Below, piece after piece: positions 42,771 through 50,933 of a stretch of 51,699 nucleotides of DNA. Source of the DNA: Clostridia bacterium (lineage in GTDB: Bacteria > Bacillota > Clostridia > Oscillospirales > CAG-272); contig JAFTCN010000052.1 of the NCBI GenBank assembly GCA_017454675.1, positions 1-51,699 of the forward strand, given 5' to 3'. How positions within the stretch are numbered: the first letter of the stretch is position 1; each line of letters begins with the position of its first letter. The notes under the pieces were generated by a model. The model worked only from the letters and a program-made list of their open reading frames with translations. It was not told the DNA's origin and ran no database searches. The translations under genes were made by a program, and so were the position numbers.

Positions 42771-44234
42771 TTATTTCAGTGTTATGCTGACGGTCTTCTC
42801 GGCGCCGTCGCGCCATATGATGACAGAGATAACGTCACCGCTGCGGTGAGTCAGGAGTATTTCCCTGACGTCGTATACGTCGTCTACGGCCACTCCGTCG
42901 ATGCTCATGACTATATCGTAAACCTCGAGCTTTCCGTATGCCGAAGAGTCGCCGCTCATGATCTGAGAGATCGCGACGCCCGTTTTCGCTGCGGTCCATC
43001 GTTCGTCGTCGCGCGTGAGCGGATAGGTGTTCCCCTCGACGACGGCCGTGGCTGTGACACCGAGGGATACTCCCCTGACGGCCACGTCCTCTCCCGAATA
43101 ACTGCCGGTTCGACGTATCTCCTCAAGAATCTTCAGCGCGCCGTTGACCGGGATCGCAAAGCCGATCCCCTCGTATTCCGCCGACAGCCGCATCGTGTTG
43201 ATGCCGATGACCTCGCCGCGCATATTGATGAGTGGCCCGCCAGAATTGCCCGGATTGAGGTTGGCGGAAGTCTGTATGAGCGTCATGGTCTTGTTTAAGA
43301 GTCCGTTTGACGAATAGATCCTGACGTTGCGGTTGATGGCAGAGATGATGCCTGACGTGACTGTCCCGGCGAACTCGAGGCCGGCGGGATTACCGATCGC
43401 CACTACTTCTTCACCAATGACGGCTTTGTCGGAATCACCGAACAGCGCCGCGGAAAGGCGGAGTCCCTTCGGATCGATCTTGAGCAGCGCAAGGTCAGAC
43501 AGTTCGTCGCCGCCGACGATCTCGGCGTCTATGACGGTCTGATCGGACAGGACCGTCTTTACGGTCTTCGCTCCGCTTATCACGTGATAGTTCGTGGCAA
43601 TGTAGCCGTCTTCCGACATGATGATGCCGGTGCCGACGCCGCCGCCCTTCTCAGTCGTGACCGAGACACCGACGGTGGTGGGAATGAGCGCCTCTGCGAT
43701 CTGCGGGATCGTCATCTGCTCTCCGGGGATCGCCGGGGTGTTACCTGCGCCTCCGAATCCGGTGACGATAAGGACCGCAAGAGTGCCGAAGCATACGGCG
43801 AAAAGGCAGGTCATGATGACGGCGTAGATCAGCGTCCCATTCCTGCTCTTTTTCTTTTCCGCTTCACGTTCGGCCTTCAGCTGTTCTTCGAAGCTCCAGG
43901 TGTAAACAGGTCCCTGCTCCGCGTCGGGAACAGTTTCAGTCTCTTTGAGGTCTGCGGCTTCGTTCGCATTGGAAGCTATTACCGTCTCTTGGGTATATGC
44001 GGTTTCAGACGCATCTTTAACAGTTACCGTATCTTGGGAGTCTGCTGCTGTTTCTCCGGAATGGAGCGTTTCAGTCTCTTTGAGACCCGTTGCATCTTCC
44101 GCGCCGGCAGCCATTCCCGCTTCTTGCGCCGCTGAATTATCCGCGGCTGGAAATGACGCATCAGCGGCGGAACCGGTCGCACAGGATGAATTCTCTTCCG
44201 CTGCAATATCATTTTTTTCAATAGGATCGACCAT
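42771..44234 (-). CDS. HtrA/DegP-type serine protease (S1C), membrane-anchored
   Basis: 487 residues. A long cytoplasmic acidic and threonine-rich region (1-~120, with LKETET twice), one membrane helix (about 125-150), a trypsin-like protease with His in TNYHVISG, Asp in DLALLKID and Ser in NPGNSGGPL, and one PDZ domain (~390-487). It degrades or refolds damaged exported proteins. It starts 6 bp after the histidine kinase gene and is the third gene of a regulator-kinase-protease operon, as in some walRK loci. Confidence 0.92.
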   Translation of the reverse strand: MVDPIEKNDIAAEENSSCATGSAADASFPAADNSAAQEAGMAAGAEDATGLKETETLHSGETAADSQDTVTVKDASETAYTQETVIASNANEAADLKETETVPDAEQGPVYTWSFEEQLKAEREAEKKKSRNGTLIYAVIMTCLFAVCFGTLAVLIVTGFGGAGNTPAIPGEQMTIPQIAEALIPTTVGVSVTTEKGGGVGTGIIMSEDGYIATNYHVISGAKTVKTVLSDQTVIDAEIVGGDELSDLALLKIDPKGLRLSAALFGDSDKAVIGEEVVAIGNPAGLEFAGTVTSGIISAINRNVRIYSSNGLLNKTMTLIQTSANLNPGNSGGPLINMRGEVIGINTMRLSAEYEGIGFAIPVNGALKILEEIRRTGSYSGEDVAVRGVSLGVTATAVVEGNTYPLTRDDERWTAAKTGVAISQIMSGDSSAYGKLEVYDIVMSIDGVAVDDVYDVREILLTHRSGDVISVIIWRDGAEKTVSITLK

Positions 44235-44240
44235 TTTGAT

Positions 44241-45404
44241 TTACCTGTTCTGACAGTTGTCATATGAGTGCGCCCTGGCGCTCGCGGCCGGCATTACGTC
44301 TCTCTCCGGAGCCGCCCGCAGATCGAAATAAAACCTGCATCCGACTCCCGGCACGCTCTCGAGCTTCAGTTCCGAACCGTGGGCATCGATTATTTTCTTT
44401 GAAATATACATCCCGAGACCGACGCCGTTTTTGTCGAGGCCGCGGGTCCTGTCGGCCTTAAAGAATCTGTCGAAGACGAAGGGCTGATCCTCGTACGCGA
44501 TGCCTTCGCCGTCATTGTATACCGAGAACCTGACGGCCTTCCTGGCAGGATCTGAACCGTTCGTACCCGCACTTACCTCTGTAACGGAGATCTCGAGTTT
44601 TCCGCCTTCACGCGAGAATTTCACGGCGTTGTCGATGATATTGTACATCACCTGATACACCGCGTCGCTGTCCGCCATGACGAATATGTCGTCGCGGGGG
44701 GCGTCAAAGGAGACATCGAGTTTTTTTGCGTCTATGGCATTTTCGAACGAAAACAGGATTATCTTGGCGTTCTCGCATATATTGAAGGGCGAGAAGGTGA
44801 ACTCGCGGTCTCCGGCCTGGATACGCGAGATGTCGAGCATCGACGACACCAGCCTCGACAGGCGAAGTATCTCGCTCTTTATCAGCCTGAGGTAATGCTC
44901 CTCTCTGTCACGCGTGACGGCGCCGTCGAGGATGCAGTCGATGAATCCGGTGATGGTGGTCATGGGAGTGCGCATGTCGTGCGAGACAGAGGACATGAAA
45001 TTCTGTCTCATCTCCTCGAGCGACGATACCGATCTCATCAGCCGGTCCACCGAAGCCGACAGACGGATGATGCCGGGATCCGAGCCCTCGGGGAGTTTCG
45101 GCGGGCAGTACACGGATCCTTCCGCAAATCTGCCGATCGCCGACTGGATCTCCCGGAGCGGAGCCATGACCGACTCTCTTCGGGCCCTCCCGTACTTCAA
45201 AAGGATAAATACGGAAGACGCCGATGTAGCGGCGAACATCAGAAGTGCGGCCGCTGCAGCTATCCATCGAAACCCGTCTCCGACTCCGGTCCTGCCAGAG
45301 AAGACCGCGAAGATGAGCGCACCGTAAGGCAGGGCGTTCAGGACGGTGAGAAGCAGTGCCGCCGTCACGGTCCTGCCCTGTCCGTGTATGTTATCTTTTT
45401 TCAA
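44241..45404 (-). CDS. Sensor histidine kinase, short sensor
   Basis: Two membrane helices with little between them, a short linker, then the kinase: H-box SVSHDMRTP, N-box MYNIIDNAVKFS, the DRFFKADRTRG segment and G-box NGVGLGMYIS. There is no large outside sensor or PAS domain, so it may sense within the membrane. The start is uncertain: ATG 45425 lies right inside a strong hairpin with no ribosome site, whereas TTG 45404 has CGGAGA 7 nt ahead. I chose the latter (387 residues). Partner of the adjacent response regulator. Confidence 0.82.
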   Translation of the reverse strand: MKKDNIHGQGRTVTAALLLTVLNALPYGALIFAVFSGRTGVGDGFRWIAAAAALLMFAATSASSVFILLKYGRARRESVMAPLREIQSAIGRFAEGSVYCPPKLPEGSDPGIIRLSASVDRLMRSVSSLEEMRQNFMSSVSHDMRTPMTTITGFIDCILDGAVTRDREEHYLRLIKSEILRLSRLVSSMLDISRIQAGDREFTFSPFNICENAKIILFSFENAIDAKKLDVSFDAPRDDIFVMADSDAVYQVMYNIIDNAVKFSREGGKLEISVTEVSAGTNGSDPARKAVRFSVYNDGEGIAYEDQPFVFDRFFKADRTRGLDKNGVGLGMYISKKIIDAHGSELKLESVPGVGCRFYFDLRAAPERDVMPAASARAHSYDNCQNR

Positions 45405-45425
45405 AACAAATCTCCGCAGCGTCAT

Positions 45426-45455
45426 CCGGACGGCAGGACCAGGTCCGCCGTCCGG
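45426..45455 (-). other. Hairpin between response regulator and kinase genes
   Basis: CCGGACGGC pairs with GCCGTCCGG, extended by GGAC/GTCC with one bulged base, directly between the regulator stop (45462) and the kinase start. No T-run follows, so it is not a standard terminator; it may reduce translation or stabilise the upstream message. Confidence 0.6.
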
Positions 45456-45461
45456 CTTTGC

Positions 45462-46151
45462 TCAGTTCACTTCAAATTTATATCCGACGCCCCACACGGT
45501 GCGAAGCTGCCACTTGTCGGACAGGCCTTCGAGTTTCGCGCGGAGGCGCTTGATATGGACGTCCACCGTCCTGGAGTCGCCGAGGTAGTCGAATCCCCAG
45601 ACCTTGTCGAGGAGCTGGTCGCGTGTGAAGACGCGATTGTGGTTCGATGCCAGATAATAGAGCAGATCGAGCTCCTTGGGAGGGATATCGACGCATACTC
45701 CGTCTATCTTGAGCTCGTATTTCGCCTTGCTGATCTCGATCCTGTCGAACTTGACGACTTCGTCGTCAGTGCTCTCGTCGAGTGTCACGCATCTGCGCAG
45801 CACTGCCTTGATCCTGGCGAACAGCTCGTTCATGTCGAAGGGCTTCACGACGAAATCGTCTGCGCCGAGCTCAAGGCAGACCACCTTGTCGACGACCGAT
45901 CCCTTGGCCGTGATCATGATGATGGGCTTCTGGGAGAACTTGCGGATGTCGGTGCAGACGTCCTTGCCGCTCTTACCGGGGAGCATTATATCGAGCAGAA
46001 CCAGATCGGGTTCGTATTTCTTGAACAGGTCGATCGCCTCGTATCCGTCGTAAGCGACTCTTACGTCGTATCCCTCTTTTTCAAGGTACTGCTTGAGCAT
46101 ATCGCAGATATTGGGATCGTCGTCGACGACCAGTATTTTGGTATACAATGT
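45462..46151 (-). CDS. OmpR-family response regulator
   Basis: About 229 residues. Receiver domain with acidic pair DDD, phospho-Asp in LLDIMLPG, Thr in MITAKG and Lys in VVKPFD; the winged-helix DNA-binding domain follows with DSRTVDVHIKRLRAKL and the end RTVWGVGYKFEVN. Overall similar to WalR/PhoB-type regulators. Start TTG 46151 (MYTKILVVDDD) after GGTGGTG is preferred to GTG 46160 because it matches the family start. First gene of the operon with kinase and HtrA. Confidence 0.92.
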   Translation of the reverse strand, partial: TLYTKILVVDDDPNICDMLKQYLEKEGYDVRVAYDGYEAIDLFKKYEPDLVLLDIMLPGKSGKDVCTDIRKFSQKPIIMITAKGSVVDKVVCLELGADDFVVKPFDMNELFARIKAVLRRCVTLDESTDDEVVKFDRIEISKAKYELKIDGVCVDIPPKELDLLYYLASNHNRVFTRDQLLDKVWGFDYLGDSRTVDVHIKRLRAKLEGLSDKWQLRTVWGVGYKFEVN

Positions 46152-46185
46152 AATCACCACCGTTTGCTAGTATGTAATCGAAGAT

Positions 46186-46214
46186 ATTATATCATAATCG
46201 TCTTGATTTGTAAA
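46186..46214 (-). promoter_or_regulatory. Promoter of the regulator-kinase-HtrA operon
   Basis: Minus strand TTTACA (46209-46214), 17 nt, TATAAT (46186-46191), with TG one base before the -10. It diverges from the ychF promoter about 50 bp away. Confidence 0.85.
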
Positions 46215-46228
46215 TATTTATTTGATAT

Positions 46229-46282
46229 ATTGTTCACATTTACGGCAAAAAGAGCATTACAGCTTGCAAATTGTTCACATTT
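46229..46282 (+). repeat. Two 13-bp direct repeats upstream of ychF
   Basis: ATTGTTCACATTT occurs at 46229-46241 and exactly again at 46270-46282. The copies are 41 bp apart start to start, close to four helical turns, so a protein could bind both on one DNA face. The second copy fills most of the spacer of the ychF promoter; the first lies between the two divergent promoters. Confidence 0.8.
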
Positions 46283-46292
46283 GGTATATAAT
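46264..46292 (+). promoter_or_regulatory. Promoter of ychF
   Basis: TTGCAA (46264-46269), 17 nt, TATAAT (46287-46292). The spacer contains one copy of the 13-bp repeat, which would place a bound protein right over the promoter. Confidence 0.8.
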
Positions 46293-46336
46293 AGTATGGT
46301 ATAAACAAGAAATCCGGAAAGGAAACACAGAAATAA

Positions 46337-47434
46337 ATGAAACTCGGAATCGTCGGACTGCCGAATGTCGGCAAGAGCACCCTTTTCAACGCCCTGTGCG
46401 GCGGCGGGGCCGAATCGGCCAACTACCCGTTCTGCACCATCGAACCCAACGTGGGAGTCGTCCCGGTGCCCGACAGCAGGCTCGACAGACTTGCCGAAGT
46501 ATACGCCCCCGAAAAATACACGCCCGCTACCGTCGAGTTCTTCGACATCGCCGGTCTCGTCAAGGGAGCCTCTCAGGGTGAGGGCCTCGGCAACAAGTTC
46601 CTGTCCCATATAAGAGAATGCGACGCGCTGCTGCACGTCGTCCGCTGCTTCGACGGCAGCGACGTGATACACGTCAGCGGCAGAGTCGATCCGGTGGATG
46701 ACGCCGAGACGATAAACTATGAGCTGATACTCTCAGACCTCGAGATCGTCGAGCGCAGGATCGACCGCACCGCTAAAGCCATGAGGGCGGACAAGAAGCT
46801 TGCCGCAGAGTATTCGCTGCTTGAAAAGCTCCGCTCTCATCTGTCAGAAGGCAAACCCGCCCGGAGCCTTGATACCGACGACGCAGAACGTGAGATCCTC
46901 TCCGCGTCGGGGCTCCCGCTTCTGTCCTTGAAGCCGGTGATCTACGTCGCGAACGTTGACGAGGCGTCTGCGACCGGCGAGCCCGACAGCACTCATTACA
47001 CTGCCCTGAAGAAGCTGGCTCAGAGCGAAGGCGCCGGGATAATAGCGATCAGCTGCGAGATCGAAGCCGAGATCGCCGAGCTCCCGCCCGAGGAAAAGCA
47101 GCTGTTCCTCGAGGACATGGGCATAACAGAGCCTGGCCTCTACCGGCTGATAAGGGAGAGTTATTCCCTGCTCGGGCTCATCAGCTTCCTTACCGCCGGC
47201 CCCAAGGAGGTAAGGGCCTGGCCCATACTCAGGGGTACGAAGGCTCCCGCGGCAGCCGGAACGATACACAGCGACTTTGAGCGCGGCTTCATCAGGGCAG
47301 AGATCGTCTCCTACGACGATTTCGTAAAATGCGGCAGCGTGGCCGCCGCCAGGGAGGCCGGTCTTCTGCGCAGCGAGGGCAAGGACTACGTCATGAAGGA
47401 CGGAGACATCACCCTCTTCCGTTTCAACGTCTGA
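46337..47434 (+). CDS. ychF: Redox-regulated ATPase YchF (Obg family)
   Basis: 365 residues. P-loop GLPNVGKST at 6-14, switch region [13 protein letters not shown]3 [17 protein letters not shown], a helical insert and the C-terminal TGS-like domain with [19 protein letters not shown]. It is the universally conserved OLA1/YchF protein, which prefers ATP over GTP and touches ribosomes and stress responses. GGAAAGGA lies before the ATG. Monocistronic. Confidence 0.97.
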   Translation: MKLGIVGLPNVGKSTLFNALCGGGAESANYPFCTIEPNVGVVPVPDSRLDRLAEVYAPEKYTPATVEFFDIAGLVKGASQGEGLGNKFLSHIRECDALLHVVRCFDGSDVIHVSGRVDPVDDAETINYELILSDLEIVERRIDRTAKAMRADKKLAAEYSLLEKLRSHLSEGKPARSLDTDDAEREILSASGLPLLSLKPVIYVANVDEASATGEPDSTHYTALKKLAQSEGAGIIAISCEIEAEIAELPPEEKQLFLEDMGITEPGLYRLIRESYSLLGLISFLTAGPKEVRAWPILRGTKAPAAAGTIHSDFERGFIRAEIVSYDDFVKCGSVAAAREAGLLRSEGKDYVMKDGDITLFRFNV

Positions 47435-47448
47435 TTATTCCCCGATGC

Positions 47449-47485
47449 ATAGAGCGGCCCCGGCAGAAAGCCGGGACCGCTCTAT
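47449..47485. terminator. Bidirectional terminator between ychF and the DUF4097-like gene
   Basis: A 16-position stem (47449-47464 with 47470-47485) and AGAAA loop. The single C-A mismatch on the plus strand becomes a G-U pair on the minus strand, so the stem is stronger for leftward transcripts. No U-tract. Confidence 0.75.
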
Positions 47486-47502
47486 ATGTTCCCTTAGGGG
47501 GA

Positions 47503-48561
47503 TCAGTAAACTTCTATGTTGCCCTCGCCGAGTATTATCGTGACACTGTATGCCGGGATCTGTGTGCTGTTGACCGGCACTTCGGGCTCCGTGCCCTCAG
47601 CCGCGGTGGTAGTCTCTCCTTCTCCTCCGACTTCGTCTTCTCCTTCATGATCGCCGTCTTCGCCGGAATCGGCCCCGGTGTCATCATCCTCTCCGGTGTC
47701 GGCCGAGATATCGATATAGTTCTTTTCCTCGTATTTTCCGTTGATGATGCGTTCGGAGTTGTACTTGATCACGCCGCTGTCGGCACGAAGGAGCAGGTTG
47801 AAACCGGTGAAGTCGGGCTCGAGCCTGTCGTACGAGACCGATCCGCTCTTGATGTTTATGTACATCGAACGGGTAAAGGTGGTGTTCTTTATCTCGGTGT
47901 ACGCCGTGACGCCGTTTACGATGATCTCGTTGAAGGAAGAGGCGGAGATGTTCACCGAGGAGTCGTCGGTAGAGTCGATGTCGATCGAAGAGTCGGTCTT
48001 TACGTTGCTTACGTTCACGTCACCCTTTGAGACGATCACCTTGTAGTCGCAGTCGAGTCTTAGGTCCTGAAGGTTGACATCCCCTCCGGAGGTGACCGAC
48101 AGGATTATGGCCGAAGCGTCATCGGTGAAATAGACGTTTACCGACGTCTTCTTGTTCCTGTATTTGAAATAGTGGAGATAGTCGCGGAAACCGTTGAAGT
48201 TTATCTTGAAATTGTCTATGTCGATAAAACTGCCGATCCCCGAGGCGTTTGACAGCTGAAGAGTGGACTTCCCTATCGAAAGGTCGTAGGTGCCGTCGGG
48301 GAAGTTGACCATCTCGACTCTGTTAGAGTCGGCTCCGCCGAAGATGTTGACAGTCGTGTCTGACATGTTAAGGACCAGCTTCTTGACTGCGGCACCGTCG
48401 AACTCGTGGACCGACGTGTAGTTGCTGTCGGCGTCTCCGGTCTGCGTGAAGAGTGCCACGCCCTGGTCGTTGGCCATATTGCTGGCTGTAAAGCAGAGCA
48501 GCAGTCCGACGCTGGCCATCATGACGGCTATGATGATAAAGATTATTGATGTTGGCTTCAT
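47503..48561 (-). CDS. DUF4097-like beta-helix envelope protein
   Basis: 352 residues. One N-terminal membrane helix or signal anchor (IIFIIIAVMMASVGLLLCF), then a repetitive beta-strand region with alternating small and hydrophobic residues (NVSNVKTDSSIDIDSTDDSS) typical of DUF4097/adhesin-like beta-helices. Near the end comes a very acidic insert (about 290-330) before the last strand SVTIILGEGNIEVY. Such proteins usually sit with a DUF1700 membrane protein, as here (45 bp upstream in the operon). Function in envelope stress response is inferred from that pairing. Confidence 0.75.
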   Translation of the reverse strand: MKPTSIIFIIIAVMMASVGLLLCFTASNMANDQGVALFTQTGDADSNYTSVHEFDGAAVKKLVLNMSDTTVNIFGGADSNRVEMVNFPDGTYDLSIGKSTLQLSNASGIGSFIDIDNFKINFNGFRDYLHYFKYRNKKTSVNVYFTDDASAIILSVTSGGDVNLQDLRLDCDYKVIVSKGDVNVSNVKTDSSIDIDSTDDSSVNISASSFNEIIVNGVTAYTEIKNTTFTRSMYINIKSGSVSYDRLEPDFTGFNLLLRADSGVIKYNSERIINGKYEEKNYIDISADTGEDDDTGADSGEDGDHEGEDEVGGEGETTTAAEGTEPEVPVNSTQIPAYSVTIILGEGNIEVY

Positions 48562-48606
48562 AGTTCGTTCACCTTATTGTGCAGGGCTTTGCGGTGCCTT
48601 CACTGC

Positions 48607-50082
48607 TCAGCTTCTAGCGAGCAGCTTCTTAAGACCCGATATGCCTTCCTTTCCCTTGCGGAAACCGAAGGCGAGCAGCTTTGAGGGCATCTTCATACCG
48701 AAAGGAATGAGGCGGATCGCGAAATTGTAAACAAGGATACCGGCGAAAAGGACGACTGCTCCGACGGTGATCCCGAGACCGATCTCAAAGAGACCGACGG
48801 GCGTGTTGCCCTTGATCAGCATTATGACGCCGTAAACGATGCCTGTCAGCGCAACGAACACACCGGCCGCGACGAACGCGATCAGGGCAGCGACGGCAAG
48901 AATCATCAGCAGCGCGAGCGCAAGCCAGAAGACGAGATAGAGCACGATCATGACCAGCGAGATCAGTATGATAAACGGCAGCGCGATTATGAGGCCGATG
49001 CTGAAAGCGGCATTCTTTCCCGGAGTCGATTCGAACTCCTCGCCTATGCCGTCGTCGTACCCGGCGTCGCCGTGACGTTCTTCTGCCGCGAGCGCCTTCT
49101 TCTGATCATTTTCCTGCTGCTTATCTCTCATTTTGATCCCGTCTGGCTCTTCGGGCTGCTTTTTCCTCTTGCCGAAGCCGAATACCGACGAAAGGATCCC
49201 GGGACTGCCTGAGTCCTTCTTTCCGCCCTTCCTGTAATCGTCGATATCGTAATCGTCGTAGTTCTCGACGGCGGCGTCGTTGTCGTCGATATAATCGGGA
49301 TCCTGAATTGAGGGCTCCCCGGAGCGTGACTCTGACTCTGTTCCGTCTTCCCTGCCGCCGGCGATCTTAACGTCGGGCTCGGGCTGCTGTGCGGGGGTCG
49401 GGTCGGACTGCGCCCCTCCTGCCGGTTTGTCCTTCGCAGAGAAAGGATCGCCGGACGCGTGCATCGACTTCAGCATCTCGGATATGGCGGGAGTTATGAC
49501 CGCCGCTCCGGCAAAGCCGTCACCGGCATCTCCGCCGGGCTCTTCTGCGGTGGCGTCCGACGGAGCTTCTCCGGCGCTGACGTTATCGGCTGCCGGAACG
49601 CTCTCAGCGGCTCCCCCGTCCGTCTCGGTGATCTGAGACTTCTTTTCACCGTTTTTTTCGATCGAATCGAAAAGACCCGCGATCTCGTCTCCGAGAGACT
49701 TCGGTTCATCGTCGGCGCCTCCGTCCCTGCCTGAGGCAGAGGCTCCGGCGGCAGCGAAGCCGTAGGAGGCGAGCACTCCGGGATCGATATCGCTGCCGGC
49801 GGAAGACGCGTCGGCTGACTTATCGCCGCCGTCCGCGGAAGTCTCCTTCGGGGGAGCTTCTGAAGATGCCGGGGCCGTGGCCTGCGATGACAGATCGTCC
49901 TTCATCATAGCCTCGATCTCTTCAGCCATTTCGGCGGGGGCTATGTCGATGTCGTCGGCTCCCTCCTCGTCAAAGTATCCGGAAACCGACTCCAGCTCTC
50001 TGTCCACCGAATCTTCGGCAAATCCCTTTGAGCGCAGGATCTTTCTCAATTCAGCTAGGAACTGTTTCTTTTCCATAAGCAT
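48607..50082 (-). CDS. DUF1700-like (HAAS) membrane protein with long disordered linker
   Basis: 491 residues, more than twice the ~200 usual. The N-terminal ~45 residues (KKQFLAELRKILRSKGFAED, with VSGYFDEE) are the HAAS domain. Residues ~60-340 are low-complexity and acidic (Ala, Glu, Asp, Ser, Gly), likely disordered. The C-terminal ~130 hold three to four membrane helices. DUF1700 proteins are often paired with a PadR-type regulator and DUF4097; no PadR gene is present here. No clear promoter or ribosome site before ATG 50082 or 50076. Confidence 0.78.
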   Translation of the reverse strand: MLMEKKQFLAELRKILRSKGFAEDSVDRELESVSGYFDEEGADDIDIAPAEMAEEIEAMMKDDLSSQATAPASSEAPPKETSADGGDKSADASSAGSDIDPGVLASYGFAAAGASASGRDGGADDEPKSLGDEIAGLFDSIEKNGEKKSQITETDGGAAESVPAADNVSAGEAPSDATAEEPGGDAGDGFAGAAVITPAISEMLKSMHASGDPFSAKDKPAGGAQSDPTPAQQPEPDVKIAGGREDGTESESRSGEPSIQDPDYIDDNDAAVENYDDYDIDDYRKGGKKDSGSPGILSSVFGFGKRKKQPEEPDGIKMRDKQQENDQKKALAAEERHGDAGYDDGIGEEFESTPGKNAAFSIGLIIALPFIILISLVMIVLYLVFWLALALLMILAVAALIAFVAAGVFVALTGIVYGVIMLIKGNTPVGLFEIGLGITVGAVVLFAGILVYNFAIRLIPFGMKMPSKLLAFGFRKGKEGISGLKKLLARS

Positions 50083-50149
50083 AAACCATACTTTATTCTG
50101 TATTTACCGCATCCGTCCCTGCGGCGCGGGGCGCCGTATCAAAATAATC

Positions 50150-50178
50150 TTTTCAAAGCGGGACAAATATGATATAAT
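50150..50178 (+). promoter_or_regulatory. Promoter of trmB-truB
   Basis: TTTTCA (50150-50155), 17 nt, TATAAT (50173-50178) with TG one base before the -10. The -35 is weak. A small CGGCGC/GCGCCG hairpin lies upstream (50122-50136), between the divergent genes. Confidence 0.65.
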
Positions 50179-50222
50179 ATGAATTACAGTATATTTTACC
50201 ACATTCCGGAAGTTTTTGCAAC

Positions 50223-50933
50223 ATGAGAATGAGAAAAAAGAAGCATTCGGCCGAAAGAATAGCCGCTTGCTCGGATTTTTTGATTGGCGATCCGGCGATC
50301 TTTTACGGAAGGCCTCGGGATATATTCGGCAACGACGATCCCGTCCTGCTTGAGATAGGTTGCGGCAAGGGAGATTTCGCCCTGGGGCTCGCCGAACGAA
50401 ATGAACACAAAAACGTCATAGCGGTCGAAAGGATCCCGGACGTGGCGATGTTCGCGCTGGAGAAGGCGAAAGCCGACTTTGAGAGACGGAGGACAGCCCG
50501 TGAAGCGGATGATAACGCAGATGCCCCGCCCCTGCGCGACAATCTGCGCGTCCTCATAGGGAACGCCGACTATCTCGCCGACTGGTTCGCTCCCGGCACC
50601 TTCTCTGGCCTGTATATCAATTTCTGCGACCCGTGGCCGAAGAAGGGGTATTACAAGAGACGGCTTACAGCTCCCGGTTTCCTCGGGATGTACCGGAAGA
50701 TCGTGAAGCCCGGGAGCATCCTCGAATTCAAGACCGATCACGGGGATCTTTTCTCCTGGTCGCTCGAACAGTTCGACGCCGCGGGATTCGACATACTGAA
50801 AGTCTCGGAAGACCTTCACTCTCTGCCCGATCTCTCCTTCAACATCGAGACCGAACACGAGAGGAAATTCTCCGCGGAGGGAAAGCCGATATACTTCGCC
50901 AGAGTCAGGTTCCCGTCCGGAGGCGAAGAATGA
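50223..50933 (+). CDS. trmB: tRNA (guanine-N7-)-methyltransferase
   Basis: 236 residues. SAM motif LLEIGCGKGDFALGL, the family signature NFCDPWPKKGYYKRRLT, LEFKTDHGDLFSWSL and the C-terminal TEHERKFSAEGKPIYFA. It methylates G46 in the variable loop of tRNAs. GGAAG lies 9 nt before the ATG. The stop overlaps the truB start (ATGA), so both are translated together. Confidence 0.95.
   Translation: MRMRKKKHSAERIAACSDFLIGDPAIFYGRPRDIFGNDDPVLLEIGCGKGDFALGLAERNEHKNVIAVERIPDVAMFALEKAKADFERRRTAREADDNADAPPLRDNLRVLIGNADYLADWFAPGTFSGLYINFCDPWPKKGYYKRRLTAPGFLGMYRKIVKPGSILEFKTDHGDLFSWSLEQFDAAGFDILKVSEDLHSLPDLSFNIETEHERKFSAEGKPIYFARVRFPSGGEE

Noticed and set aside
46149..46178. TGTAAT pairs as WalR boxes
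   Set aside because: The two TGTAAT copies are 24 bp apart, not the 11 bp of a WalR site.
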